A stretch of 64,000 nucleotides of DNA, from assembly GCA_001299455.1 (NCBI GenBank), contig CYUK01000003.1, positions 434,001-498,000 on the forward strand. Direction: 5' to 3'. The position numbers and the translations under genes were made by a program. Under the pieces are notes generated by a model. That model made no database searches. It was not told the DNA's origin and was given only the letters and a program-made list of their open reading frames with translations. Source of the stretch: Clostridiales bacterium SIT11. GTDB taxonomy: Bacteria > Bacillota > Clostridia > Tissierellales > Peptoniphilaceae. Of this stretch, positions 54,523-63,999 are shown in pieces (position 1 is the stretch's first letter; each line of letters opens with the position of its first letter).

Positions 54523-56946
54523 CTACTTAGCTTCTTCTGGTTTTGTTGTCATTAGCTTATATAGCATGGTGTCTTTAGGGAATTTATCTATAAATGGAAC
54601 AATAGTATTTCCAAAGAATAAGAGTCCCTCACCTGCATTTGAATTAGTTATATAGTTTAACTGATAAGGCGATATTTTTAATTTCTTAGCAAGAATATCC
54701 CTATCTCCAGATGCTTGATTTAACATTAGAACAAAGTCTGTATTATCAAAGATATTTTCAATTTCCTGACTTGTTAAAAGGTCTTTTACGTTTTGTGTTA
54801 TACCTGTTGGAATACCACCCCATTTTCTAAATCTTTTCCAGATTTCTACTGAATATGAAGCAGTTTGTGGGTCTTTTAATAAAAGGTGGAACTCATCTAT
54901 ATAGTATCTAGTAGACTTGCTTCCTCTATTTAGGGAAACCTTGTTCCAAACCTGGTCTTGAATTACAAGCATACCTATTTTTTTAAGTTGTGTTCCTAGC
55001 TCTTTTATATCAAAACAGAGTAGTTGTCTATTTAAGTCAACATTTGACCTATTATTAAATACATTAAGACTTCCCTTAACATAAATTTCCATTTCTGTTG
55101 CGAGCTTTCTACCGACTCCCTCTTCTTGAGATAGGAGCATATCGTATAAATCTCCTAATATTGGCATATTTTCTGGTTTTGGGTCTTCAAAATATTTTTG
55201 GTATATCTTTGGTAAGCACCTATCTATAACTGATTTTTCTGCAGCAGTAAGACCAGATCCTCCTACTACAAGTTCAAGCATAGACATTATGAAGTTTGCC
55301 TTATCCTTTAAAGGTGCGTCCCCATCTCCATAGTTCATATTAATATCTAGTGGATTAAGGTAGTCCTTTGATTTTGCTGAAACTTTAATAACTTCTCCAT
55401 TAAATTGTTTTACAAGGTTTGAATACTCGCCTTCAGGATCACAAATAATTACATCATCGTCTGTTACAAGAATTGCATTTGCCATCTCTCTCTTTGCCGA
55501 GAAAGATTTACCAGAACCTGGTGTTCCTAATATTAATCCGTTAGGGTTCTTGAGTTTCTTCCTATCTGCCATAATTAAGTTTTGGCTAAGGGCATTTAAG
55601 CCATAGTACAAAGAATTTGCTGAATCAATAAATAGCTCTTCTGTTGTAAAAGGCATAAATACTGCCGTTGATGATGAAGTTAAAAATCTTTTTATCTCGA
55701 CTTGGTTAACTCCTAGAGGTAAGACAGAAACAAGTCCTTGCTCTTGCTGATGAGATAATCTTTTCACCTGACAATTATGTCTGTTAGCAATTGATGAGAT
55801 TTGAGCAATAGTATTTTCTAATTTTTGATTAGTCCTAGCAAAATTCATCATTACTATGGTAACTACAAAGAGCCTTTCATCTCTATTTTGTAAGTCAGAT
55901 AACATGGACTTAACATCCGCACCAAAAGTATTTATATCTGATGGAATAATATCCATATCATATCCTGCTCGAACTGCTTTCTTTTGTTCTTCAATTTTCA
56001 TTCTATCCAGGTCTGTATTTTTTCTCTTAATGAGTTTAATGGCTTCTGCTTGTTCAACTACATCTATATGAAAAGCTACATAAATATTGTCATCAATATC
56101 TAAAAACTCAGATAACATTCTGTCTGATAACTCACTTGCAAGTATTTGAAAATGGCTTACTGCTCCAATATATTTACCAAATTTAAAATTATTTGCTGGT
56201 GCAAAATTAAAGATATTGGGAGTTATATGTGACTTTGTAGACTCTTTCTTCTTCAAATCTTTATATGAAAAATAAAAGTTTTTGTCTGGATTTAACATAT
56301 CGTGAACAAGTCTTAGCCTTTCTTCACCATCAAGGCTTTCTGCTCTTACTCCCATAGATTTAAAGTTAGATAAAATATCTACTTCAAGTCTATTTAACTT
56401 TGCTCTTGCTTGCTCTAGGTTATCGGCTTCTGTTGTAAAGGTTATATACTTCATCTTTTTAAGTCCGTTATTGCCCTTTGCAAGTTGAAGCTTTAACATC
56501 TCCCTAAACTCTTTTCTTACATCGTCATAGAAGTCTCCCTTATCAGCAATTTTAATTGCATCTTGTAGGTCTTTATTTCTTCCTAATTGATTTACATACG
56601 AAAGTTCAATGTGGACACTTGGATCAAAAGAATTTAAAAAGTTGGCAAATTGGTTAAAGATTAAATCTCTATCTTCTTCCAATGCCAACTGGTAATTTAT
56701 ATCTTGAAATGAAATTGTCCTTGAATAATTTTTTTCATCTAACTGGCAAATGCCCTCTGGTAACATTCTTATATAGGGAATTGTATCTTCAACAGTAAAT
56801 CTCTTTTTCTCTTTATTTAAAAGTACACTTAGAAGACTATTTGTTGGATCTTTCTTTGTTTTTAGCCTTCTTACTTCCTTTCGGTCTTTTTTTAATTGTT
56901 TTTCCCTTAGATTTAGGTCGCTGATTTGCTTTTTTCTTTGCTTCAA
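54523..56946 (-). CDS. VirB4/TraE-type conjugation ATPase
   Basis: 807 residues. The start is TTG 56946 with a perfect AGGAGG six bases away; it lies 110 bases inside the prgI gene. Walker A is LGTPGSGKSFSAKREM near residue 475, and Walker B and downstream motifs include VIICDPEGEYS and YYIDEFHLLL. It energises assembly of the transfer channel. The N-terminal 20 residues are very basic. Confidence 0.94.
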   Translation of the reverse strand: MKQRKKQISDLNLREKQLKKDRKEVRRLKTKKDPTNSLLSVLLNKEKKRFTVEDTIPYIRMLPEGICQLDEKNYSRTISFQDINYQLALEEDRDLIFNQFANFLNSFDPSVHIELSYVNQLGRNKDLQDAIKIADKGDFYDDVRKEFREMLKLQLAKGNNGLKKMKYITFTTEADNLEQARAKLNRLEVDILSNFKSMGVRAESLDGEERLRLVHDMLNPDKNFYFSYKDLKKKESTKSHITPNIFNFAPANNFKFGKYIGAVSHFQILASELSDRMLSEFLDIDDNIYVAFHIDVVEQAEAIKLIKRKNTDLDRMKIEEQKKAVRAGYDMDIIPSDINTFGADVKSMLSDLQNRDERLFVVTIVMMNFARTNQKLENTIAQISSIANRHNCQVKRLSHQQEQGLVSVLPLGVNQVEIKRFLTSSSTAVFMPFTTEELFIDSANSLYYGLNALSQNLIMADRKKLKNPNGLILGTPGSGKSFSAKREMANAILVTDDDVIICDPEGEYSNLVKQFNGEVIKVSAKSKDYLNPLDINMNYGDGDAPLKDKANFIMSMLELVVGGSGLTAAEKSVIDRCLPKIYQKYFEDPKPENMPILGDLYDMLLSQEEGVGRKLATEMEIYVKGSLNVFNNRSNVDLNRQLLCFDIKELGTQLKKIGMLVIQDQVWNKVSLNRGSKSTRYYIDEFHLLLKDPQTASYSVEIWKRFRKWGGIPTGITQNVKDLLTSQEIENIFDNTDFVLMLNQASGDRDILAKKLKISPYQLNYITNSNAGEGLLFFGNTIVPFIDKFPKDTMLYKLMTTKPEEAK

Positions 56947-57247
56947 TGTATGCCTCCTTTCTTATTCTCTTAGTTGGTTGATAAAACTTATGAAGATAGA
57001 AAAATTTAAAATATTTTTCAAAAGTTAAGGTATCTTTTTCATATAAGGTTATAAAAAAGATTGGCAGGGTTACTATTAGCATTACAATAATAGAAACATC
57101 ATTAGGTAGATATTTCTTCATAAATATATAGGTTGGTATGCCAATTAGTCCTGCCACAGAAAAACCTATAAGTTGTCTTTTAGTTAAGTTAAAGGCAACC
57201 TTTGTTTTAATCTTATCCAAATCTTTTGGTATTGGTACATACGCCAT
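56837..57247 (-). CDS. PrgI family channel protein
   Basis: 136 residues: PrgI hallmark start AYVPIPKDLDKIKTKVAFNL, two membrane helices (about 27-45 and 52-70), then a basic tail. It is the VirB3-like partner of VirB4. The long Lys/Arg-rich end overlaps the virB4 start. Confidence 0.9.
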   Translation of the reverse strand: MAYVPIPKDLDKIKTKVAFNLTKRQLIGFSVAGLIGIPTYIFMKKYLPNDVSIIVMLIVTLPIFFITLYEKDTLTFEKYFKFFYLHKFYQPTKRIRKEAYIEAKKKANQRPKSKGKTIKKRPKGSKKAKNKERSNK

Positions 57248-57248
57248 T

Positions 57249-57539
57249 TTAATCTCCCTCTACTTCTTCTTTGGAAAGTTCAAGTATATGGTCATAATTA
57301 GATGTTGTTTCCTCTTCTAGGTAGCTAATTCTTTCTTCTAATTCTTCTTGTTTTTCTTCATTTCTGTCATTGTATTCTCCTTGATACATAACAAATTCAT
57401 TGTGACATCTTCCGAGTCTATTTATTCTCCTCTTTAAGTTTCTAATTTCTTCATTTCTTTTCTTCTCTTTTAAGATTTCATAAGTTCCTCCCAATAAAAT
57501 TCCAAGTCCTAATAAAGCACAATTTTTCTTTTTTAACAT
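57249..57539 (-). CDS. Small membrane-anchored coiled-coil protein, unknown
   Basis: 96 residues: a short N-terminal hydrophobic helix (NCALLGLGILLGGTYEIL) and a charged coiled coil. It sits between the VirB6-like and PrgI genes, ends one base before prgI starts, and is probably a transfer component. I do not recognise the family beyond its place in CTn operons. Confidence 0.72.
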   Translation of the reverse strand: MLKKKNCALLGLGILLGGTYEILKEKKRNEEIRNLKRRINRLGRCHNEFVMYQGEYNDRNEEKQEELEERISYLEEETTSNYDHILELSKEEVEGD

Positions 57540-57548
57540 TTATTCCTC

Positions 57549-58412
57549 CTAGTGCGTATTCATAATACTTTTTGCAACTGTTCCACTCTTAAACATCATA
57601 AGTCCAAGTAGTAGAGCATATCCTAATATACTAAACAAGCTTGCGTGAATATCTGTAATCTGTACCGTCCTTATTAAAACGGTGTAGATACCTAAACATA
57701 CCATCAAAAACAAACCTTGTAGTCCCAAGGCAAAAAGTCCCTTGATATAATTTGTTCCAATCTGACCCCATTCTTTATTTCCCATAGTCGCAAATGGTAT
57801 GGATGATACTGATGAGTAGACATATATTTCAAACATACGCCCATATACTATTAAGGTAATAGTTAAAGATATACATTGAATTGCAATCCTTACAAGGCTT
57901 GTTTCAACTAATATCATTATTAATGCACCAACATCTTTTTCTTTTAATGTATCAACCATAGCAACTATCTGATCTCCTGAAACAGTGGCAGAAGTAGTGA
58001 TTACCCCTGCCGCTTTGTTTACAAGATTTTGTGCCACATCAAAGACTGCCATTGAAAATTCAAAGGCATGGCTTGCAAGGTAGACTGCTATAAACATCTT
58101 TATAATGTATTTGAAAAACTCAAAAGTGTCTGTATCATGCATATTATTCTTTTGCATAACCATATTTATGAGTTCAATACATAATACTGCTGTTATGATA
58201 AGACCTGCTATTGGAACAATCACATTATCATTAATGTTTTTTATGAAGTTATATACTTCTCCATTCCAACCCATTGGTGTTTTACCAACATCAGTTGCAA
58301 TAACTCCTACCTTGTCATTTATATCTAAGAACATGGACTCAAGATTTGCTTTGATACCTCCGAGTAGCATATCCTTAAAAAATTCAGTTAGCTTGTCAAA
58401 GATACCAAACAT
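57549..58412 (-). CDS. VirB6/TrbL-like multi-pass membrane protein
   Basis: 287 residues with about six membrane helices (first IVPIAGLIITAVLCIELINM near 68; last YALLLGLMMFKSG). The N-terminus (FDKLTEFFKDMLLGGIKANL) is typical of the small VirB6-like protein of Tn1549-type elements. It forms part of the inner-membrane channel. Just 10 bases separate it from Maff2. Confidence 0.87.
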   Translation of the reverse strand: MFGIFDKLTEFFKDMLLGGIKANLESMFLDINDKVGVIATDVGKTPMGWNGEVYNFIKNINDNVIVPIAGLIITAVLCIELINMVMQKNNMHDTDTFEFFKYIIKMFIAVYLASHAFEFSMAVFDVAQNLVNKAAGVITTSATVSGDQIVAMVDTLKEKDVGALIMILVETSLVRIAIQCISLTITLIVYGRMFEIYVYSSVSSIPFATMGNKEWGQIGTNYIKGLFALGLQGLFLMVCLGIYTVLIRTVQITDIHASLFSILGYALLLGLMMFKSGTVAKSIMNTH

Positions 58413-58422
58413 AGACTTTCTC

Positions 58423-58638
58423 CTAATTTAAAGCATTTGCAAGTAGTGGAATTAATTTAATACCGATTAGTACAATTCCTCCACCAGCCATAAGCTGCTT
58501 AATACCTTGAGATTTAGCACCAGGGTTATCATTACCATAACCTTCCATTAAGTTAATAACTCCCCATGCTCCTAAACCTGCACCAATTGCAGTTACAAGT
58601 GTCTTTAAAACTCCAACTCCAGCTGTAAAAAATTCCAT
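58423..58638 (-). CDS. Maff2 family small membrane protein
   Basis: 71 residues: two hydrophobic helices with a Gly-rich loop (LKTLVTAIGAGLGAWGVINL, then GIKQLMAGGGIVLIG). Maff2/TrbC-pilin-like proteins are constant in this gene position and may be the pilin or a channel subunit. Confidence 0.88.
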   Translation of the reverse strand: MEFFTAGVGVLKTLVTAIGAGLGAWGVINLMEGYGNDNPGAKSQGIKQLMAGGGIVLIGIKLIPLLANALN

Positions 58639-58639
58639 A

Positions 58640-58951
58640 TTATTCCTCCTCGTTTTCTTTCTTATTTTCTATTTTGTTTAGTGATTTAACTATAAAATTC
58701 TTGTAGACCTTATCTCCTTTTTTATTTTCTTTGAAATATCCAAAGACATGGATTAGATCTCCTTTTTCAAATTCTTTTACAATTTCTACCTTTTCTCCAT
58801 ATACTGAGCAATTTGTATATTCCTTGCCCTTTCCATATTTTTTAACAAGAGCAAAATTTGCTACTTGAACATTTTCTCCATCTTTTTCAAATTCTGAAAA
58901 TTCAGCTTCCTTAACTAAATTTGCATTAATATTTATCATTTCTCTATCCAT
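58640..58951 (-). CDS. SSB-like OB-fold protein
   Basis: 103 residues with a single-strand DNA-binding pattern (VQVANFALVKKYGKGKEYTN, CSVYGEKVEIVKEFEKGDLI, HVFGYFKEN) and an acidic C-terminal tip (KENEEE), as in SSB. It is related to the protein at 34133-34789. It would protect transferred single strands. Confidence 0.75.
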   Translation of the reverse strand: MDREMININANLVKEAEFSEFEKDGENVQVANFALVKKYGKGKEYTNCSVYGEKVEIVKEFEKGDLIHVFGYFKENKKGDKVYKNFIVKSLNKIENKKENEEE

Positions 58952-59189
58952 TAATTTCTTCTCCTTAATCCATAAATTTCAATTAAAAAAGCGACTGAAC
59001 TTATATTTCAATCGCTAAATGTCTTATATATTAAATTGTTTTAAGTGGGACTTCTTATCCTTACCATTTTTACCTCCTAATTTTGAGTATAAAAAAAGAC
59101 GATAGAATAACTTTACGCTTTTCTATCATCTATTGTGTTTATTGAACGTTTATTTAATTGTTTAACTCTGCAAGCTGGAATTTTTTAAT
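58952..59189. other. Intergenic with two minus-strand terminators
   Basis: One hairpin (GCGATTGAA with TTCAGTCGC, 58991-59015) and one with GATAGAA/TTCTATC (59101-59127), each followed by a T-run on the minus strand, separate the SSB-like gene from the 106-residue gene. Between them AGGAGG precedes an 8-codon ORF (59041-59067, MVRIRSPT), too short to call a gene. Confidence 0.6.
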
Positions 59190-59510
59190 CTATTGATTTT
59201 TCTCAAAAAGCAAGCTTCCTATAAAGTTACCAATTACTGAAATTATCCCATATGCCAATATATAAATAGCTGCACTATCGTTGTAAAAGATAAATATAGT
59301 CGGTATAAATAACAACATAACAAACAAAGAAAATAACCAATTAAACGAATTTTTCATTCCATAAATCAATGAAACAATTAAGCATATAATTGGAATTGCA
59401 ATTAATAAAATGAACATACCACTTCCAGTATCTATAATAAGAAATGGCGCTAGATAAAATGCAAGAATGATTATAATCAAATATATTAACATTTTTCTAA
59501 ATTTTTCCAT
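59190..59510 (-). CDS. Unknown 106-residue membrane protein
   Basis: Four hydrophobic helices fill the protein (first MLIYLIIIILAFYLAPFLII, last AAIYILAYGIISVIGNFIGS), with a C-terminal KNQ. I do not recognise a family. It has its own terminator and lies next to a duplicated virD4 fragment, so it looks like cargo rather than a transfer gene. Confidence 0.65.
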   Translation of the reverse strand: MEKFRKMLIYLIIIILAFYLAPFLIIDTGSGMFILLIAIPIICLIVSLIYGMKNSFNWLFSLFVMLLFIPTIFIFYNDSAAIYILAYGIISVIGNFIGSLLFEKNQ

Positions 59511-59648
59511 AAAAACACCCTCATAAATTCTAACTTATATAGCTCTATTATATTAAATATACCCTCGTCCGTGTAGTTATAACAGTAAATATTACAATCT
59601 TGTAATCACTGTATTTCCATTTAATTCAGTCCTACCTTTTTGCTTTAA

Positions 59649-59997
59649 ATTACTCTTCCACATCAAATAAGTTTCTCTTATCATAATCTTCCAATAACTT
59701 GTAATTCTTATGCTTTGTAATATCAAATTTATCAGACAAGAAAGATATTACTTCTCTTAGCTGGTATATACACTTACCACCATCCATTACAGTTATTTCA
59801 TCTTGGCTCATAAGTTCCTTACCAGTCTTTTGGTAATTTAGACCTAAAGATTTTTGATTTGATCTTGTTTCCGATGTGTTATATAGGTCTATAGTTTCTT
59901 TTCCCCCTAGAAAGAGTGTAAAATCATTGTTACCAACTATTGTATCTACATGGTCTTTATAGATTGCTTTTAATTAAGATTGTACTTGCTGATATTT
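59649..59997 (-). pseudogene. Duplicated, decayed 3' end of virD4
   Basis: This stretch repeats 60401-60790 of the intact virD4 gene at about 90 per cent identity. It lacks 42 bases (equivalent of 60654-60695) lost between direct repeats of TTCTTTTCC and a further 14 bases near 59985, and carries a nonsense change (CAA to TAA on the minus strand). The end of its frame stops at NLFDVEE, sooner than the intact copy. Confidence 0.9.
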
Positions 59998-60041
59998 ACC
60001 CTGAGAATTTTTAATTTCTATCTCCTATTAATACCTTGTTT

Positions 60042-60317
60042 CTAGTCTTCTAAAATCGATACTTCAAGGTCTATTGCTTTAAATGTAACAGTTATTCCTA
60101 CTTCTTCTTTTACTGTTTTTTCAAATAACTCAGCTATATCATATGGGGACATATCATATATATCTTCATACCATTCATTACTCTCATCGTACATTGTCTC
60201 ACATATTGCTTCAATATAATTTTTATTATCCATAGTGAGTTCTGCATCACTTTCCAAAATAAACTGCTCACCATTTATATTTAATATAATTAAAGATGAT
60301 TTTCTATTTTCACACAT
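60042..60317 (-). CDS. Unknown 91-residue acidic protein between virD4 copies
   Basis: 91 residues, strongly acidic, no membrane helix or signal (SSLIILNINGEQFILESDAE, later CETMYDESNEWYEDIYDMSP). No family recognised. It starts 19 bases after virD4 and is followed by the partial virD4 duplicate, so it probably arrived with that duplication. Its size and charge recall immunity or antirestriction proteins, but nothing shows this. Confidence 0.65.
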   Translation of the reverse strand: MCENRKSSLIILNINGEQFILESDAELTMDNKNYIEAICETMYDESNEWYEDIYDMSPYDIAELFEKTVKEEVGITVTFKAIDLEVSILED

Positions 60318-60335
60318 TTTGCTATCTCCATAAAA

Positions 60336-62132
60336 TCAAATGTTTAATCTATTTATTTTATAACTAGATTTTAACTTTACCTTATCTCTATTTGTTAAAT
60401 ACTCTTCCACATCAAATAAGTTTTTCTTATCATAGTCTTCCAATAACTTGTAATTTTTATGCTTTGTAATATCAAACTTATCAGACAAGAAAGGTCTTAC
60501 TCCTCTTAGCTGGTATATACACTTACCACCATCCATTACAGTTATTTCATCTTGGCTCATAAGTTCCTTGCCAGTCTTTTGATAATTTAGTCCAAAAGAC
60601 TTTTGATTTGATCTTGTTTCTGATGTGTTATATAGGTCTATGGTTTCTTTTCCTAAGGTTTCTGATAATTCTTTTACTGTTGTTTTTTCTTTTCCCCCTA
60701 GAAAGAGTGTAGAGTCACAGTTACCAACTATCGTATCTGCATGGTCTTTATAAATTGCTTTTAATTGAGATTGTGCTTGCAGTATTATACTTGCTGATAT
60801 TTCTCTTGATCGAATTGTCGCTATTAGTTTTTCAAATTTAGGAATTAAGCCTATATTTGCAAACTCATCAAGTAGACACCTTACATGAACTGGAAGTCTT
60901 CCACCATACACATCATCTGCCTTGTCACATAATAAATTAAATAGTTGAGAATACATTATTGAAACTACAAAGTTAAAGGTATCGTCAGTATCTGATATTA
61001 TTACGAATAAAGCAGTTTTTCTATCTCCAATTTTATCGAGTTCTAATTCATCTTCGCTCATTAGTTCTCTAAGCTCTCTTATATCAAAAGGTGCAAGTCT
61101 TGCTCCACAAGATATTAAAATTGACTTGGCAGTTTTTCCTGCTGCAAGCTTATATTTCTTATATTGCTTAACTGCAAAATGACTTGGGTCTTTCTTTTCA
61201 AGAGCTTCAAAGAGCCTATCAATTGGGTTCATATAGGTTTCGTCATCTTCTCTAACTTCACTTGCGTCAATCATATCTAAAAGTGTCTTAAAGTTCTTTT
61301 CTTCTTCTGGTGCTTCATAATAGATATAACCGATAAGAGCAGTGTAATATAACTTCTCAGCCTTTACCCAGAAATCTTCTCCTGCCTTTTCTCCATCTCC
61401 CTTGGTATTAGCAATTATGGTTTGAACAAGCTTTAAAATATCTTTTTCTGATCGAAGATAAGCAAAGGGATTGTATTTCATAGATTTTTTAAAGTTTATT
61501 GTATTTAAAATTTTTATGTCATATCCATTTTCATAAAGCATTTTTCCACACTCTAACACAAGTGTACCTTTAGGGTCTGTTACTACATAAGAAGAATGCA
61601 TTTGCATTAGATTTGGCTTTACATAAAATCTCGTTTTACCTGATCCAGAACCTCCTATTACTAATACATTTTTATTTCTAGCATATTTAGGGTTTTTAGG
61701 TCTTGAGTTCATTGTAAGTCTTTCAGTATTAGTTATAAGAACATTGTTTTCAAACTTAGGGTCAATGTATGGAGCAATATCCTTACTTTCTCCCCATCTT
61801 GCAGATCCATATTCTTTACCTTGCCTGTATTTCTTTTTATTTTTACCTTTACTATAAACTATTAGCTTAACAAGACCAGCAACTGAAATACCCAATAACA
61901 AGTCCCTTGGATTAAGGCTTGGTACATAAGATAAAGTTCCTATATCAGAAATTCCAACCATTATTCTATCAATAATATCTCCTCCTACATAAGAATTGAT
62001 GTGCTTAGAAAAAATATTGCCAATATAGAAGAATGATAGATAAGGAATGTTTGCTAATATAAATTTCTTTGGGTTGTCTATTTTAATTAAGTTTTTAATA
62101 TCAGAAAGAATAGCTTCCAATATCTTATTCAT
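60336..62132 (-). CDS. VirD4/TraG-type coupling protein
   Basis: 598 residues from ATG 62132, which overlaps the antirepressor stop; a GTG at 62147 is possible. Membrane helices lie near the N-terminus (about 25-45 and 70-95). Walker A is VIGGSGSGKTRFYVKP near 158, Walker B is CLLDEFANIG near 422. It recruits the relaxase-DNA complex and pumps it through the channel. The gene looks intact despite the nearby decayed duplicate. Confidence 0.95.
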   Translation of the reverse strand: MNKILEAILSDIKNLIKIDNPKKFILANIPYLSFFYIGNIFSKHINSYVGGDIIDRIMVGISDIGTLSYVPSLNPRDLLLGISVAGLVKLIVYSKGKNKKKYRQGKEYGSARWGESKDIAPYIDPKFENNVLITNTERLTMNSRPKNPKYARNKNVLVIGGSGSGKTRFYVKPNLMQMHSSYVVTDPKGTLVLECGKMLYENGYDIKILNTINFKKSMKYNPFAYLRSEKDILKLVQTIIANTKGDGEKAGEDFWVKAEKLYYTALIGYIYYEAPEEEKNFKTLLDMIDASEVREDDETYMNPIDRLFEALEKKDPSHFAVKQYKKYKLAAGKTAKSILISCGARLAPFDIRELRELMSEDELELDKIGDRKTALFVIISDTDDTFNFVVSIMYSQLFNLLCDKADDVYGGRLPVHVRCLLDEFANIGLIPKFEKLIATIRSREISASIILQAQSQLKAIYKDHADTIVGNCDSTLFLGGKEKTTVKELSETLGKETIDLYNTSETRSNQKSFGLNYQKTGKELMSQDEITVMDGGKCIYQLRGVRPFLSDKFDITKHKNYKLLEDYDKKNLFDVEEYLTNRDKVKLKSSYKINRLNI

Positions 62133-62859
62133 CGTAGTAACCTTCACTATCTAATAAAATTAGTAGGAAGTGTCTTCCCTTTGGTGTTATAAATGTTTGT
62201 ATTCCTACAAGTGTACCTAGTGGATCAACCCATTCTTTCACTTCAAAATATCCCTTGTTCTTATCTGCATAAGGTAATAGTTTCTTTTTCTTATCTCTGT
62301 AAATTAATCCCTTATCCATTAGAAAATTTATAAATTGGTTTTGTGGTATTCCTAACTCTTTGGCAGTATTTCTAAAGTTTGTAAGTAGGTTATAATCTAC
62401 TAATTTGTCATAATAGTCTGCCTTTGGTCTTAATACTTCAATTTCTTCTTCTCTTTCGGCAATAATTCTATTGGCTACAAGAATTGCATCTGCAAGTAAC
62501 TCTTCATTAGTTTTCTTTTCTTGCCCTACTATATATCCTCCATTTTTTCTAATACTTGGTAAGACTTCTCTAGTTACCCAAGCTTTGAATACTTTTGCTT
62601 GTGGTAGTTTTGATGAGAGGATAAGTGAATACAATCCTGACTCATTAATTATTGAAATATTCTGTATTCCTCCAGGGGTGTTCCATTTCGTTACACCCTT
62701 ATCTTCTTCATCTACATGGTCATAAACAGCTTTCCTCGGATTGACATAACCTAACATAGTTGCTACTTCATTTGCTATAAAGAAAAACTCACCGTCTTTT
62801 TCTATAACAGTGAGTTTCCCAAAATTCTTATTTTCAAATGTTTTTAAATTACTTATCAT
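62125..62859 (-). CDS. BRO/antirepressor-like DNA-binding protein
   Basis: 244 residues: a BRO-N domain (about 1-110; VATMLGYVNPRKAVYDHVDE, then GLYSLILSSKLPQAKVFKAW) and a C-terminal KilA-C/ANT-like domain (about 155-235; TAKELGIPQNQFINFLMDKG). Such proteins are phage antirepressors also found in CTn elements. It is translationally coupled to the coupling protein and may govern transfer or replication of the ICE. Confidence 0.9.
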   Translation of the reverse strand: MISNLKTFENKNFGKLTVIEKDGEFFFIANEVATMLGYVNPRKAVYDHVDEEDKGVTKWNTPGGIQNISIINESGLYSLILSSKLPQAKVFKAWVTREVLPSIRKNGGYIVGQEKKTNEELLADAILVANRIIAEREEEIEVLRPKADYYDKLVDYNLLTNFRNTAKELGIPQNQFINFLMDKGLIYRDKKKKLLPYADKNKGYFEVKEWVDPLGTLVGIQTFITPKGRHFLLILLDSEGYYDE

Positions 62860-63341
62860 AAGCTTTGCTCCTTATGTTTATTTTTAACTTTATCTTTACT
62901 AATGGTGTCCTTAGCCATATCTTTAAACTTATTTATAGTCTTCGTTATTGAATCTTTTCTATCGGCCTTTCTTTCAGAAGCCTTAACTGCTTTTTTAAAG
63001 GCGTGTTCCATAACTTTTATATCCTTAGATTGAAAAAACACAGAGTGGTTACCAGTTTCCTTATCTTTCATAACAGAAAACTTCACTCCGTGTTTGTTTA
63101 AAATTTTCTTTAGTTCTTTTAACTCAGGATCTTTTAGATTAATTTCTTCTAACTGTCCCTTTTTAACCATATCCTTTAGTTTTACTTCTTCTCCGTTATT
63201 TTTTATTACATTTTTCAAGCCTCCTTGTTCTTCTATTTGCTTGTGTACTTTCTTTAAGGCATCAAGAATTGCTTTACTTGTTGCTTTTGCCAGTCTTACT
63301 TCAAGATTAAGACTTGACCTTGATACTTCTTCATTAATCAT
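62856..63341 (-). CDS. PcfB/DUF3801 family protein
   Basis: 161 residues (start MINEEVSRSSLNLEVRLAKA; core LKKILNKHGVKFSVMKDKET). PcfB-like proteins accompany conjugation relaxases and coupling proteins and may aid relaxosome assembly. The C-terminal 40 residues are Lys-rich. It overlaps its neighbours by 4 and 8 bases. Confidence 0.82.
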   Translation of the reverse strand: MINEEVSRSSLNLEVRLAKATSKAILDALKKVHKQIEEQGGLKNVIKNNGEEVKLKDMVKKGQLEEINLKDPELKELKKILNKHGVKFSVMKDKETGNHSVFFQSKDIKVMEHAFKKAVKASERKADRKDSITKTINKFKDMAKDTISKDKVKNKHKEQSL

Positions 63342-63999
63342 CTATTCCACCTCCATATAAAAGTAACTCTTTGTATTTTCTTAACTTCTCTTGATGGATT
63401 TTTCTTCTAAAATCTTCTCCCGTAACTTTAACTGGTATTGTCATTTCAAGTATTCTTGAATATATCCTCTGATACTCAAGTTCAATATTAGGATTTTGAA
63501 TAATTTCCAATGATAAGTTTGTAGTAAAAATTGTCGGCCTACCCTTTAAGTATCTTGAGTTTATAATGTTATATACTTGTTCTCTTGCATAAGATGTATC
63601 CCTTTCAATTCCAAGGTCATCTAAGATTAACAAAGGAACATTAGAGAGGTTACTTATTATTTCATTTGAATCAACCTTAAATGCAGATTTTTGTATTTGA
63701 TTTATAACCTGAGATAAATTCATAATCTTAACTTTAACTTGTTCTCTTTCAATTAATTCATTTGCAATAGAACAAGCAAGATAAGTCTTTCCACTGCCAA
63801 CATCTCCATAAAATAAAAGTCCAACATTGTCTTCCTTCATTTGTTCAAAACTTTTAGCATAATTGTAAGCAACCTTGTAAGCTTGACCTTTTTCATTTAG
63901 GAATTTCTCAAAAGTATATTGGTGTTGGTTTGGCGATGAAAAACAATCTCTTTTTAGCGATGATATTCTCGTTAATATTTCTCTTTCTGCATTTTCCAT
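63334..63999 (-). CDS. DnaC/IstB-like AAA+ ATPase (start at window edge)
   Basis: 221 residues: Walker A LLFYGDVGSGKTYLACSI near residue 85, Walker B LLILDDLGIE near 130, sensor 1 region IFTTNLS. It is related to DnaC helicase loaders and probably brings helicase to the ICE replication origin. The ATG lies two bases from the window edge, so an earlier start outside cannot be excluded. Confidence 0.88.
   Translation of the reverse strand: MENAEREILTRISSLKRDCFSSPNQHQYTFEKFLNEKGQAYKVAYNYAKSFEQMKEDNVGLLFYGDVGSGKTYLACSIANELIEREQVKVKIMNLSQVINQIQKSAFKVDSNEIISNLSNVPLLILDDLGIERDTSYAREQVYNIINSRYLKGRPTIFTTNLSLEIIQNPNIELEYQRIYSRILEMTIPVKVTGEDFRRKIHQEKLRKYKELLLYGGGIDD

Noticed and set aside
59041-59067. 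Eight-codon ORF (MVRIRSPT) with a perfect AGGAGG, considered as a signalling peptide.
   Set aside because: No signal sequence or exporter or receptor linked to it; chance is likely at this length.
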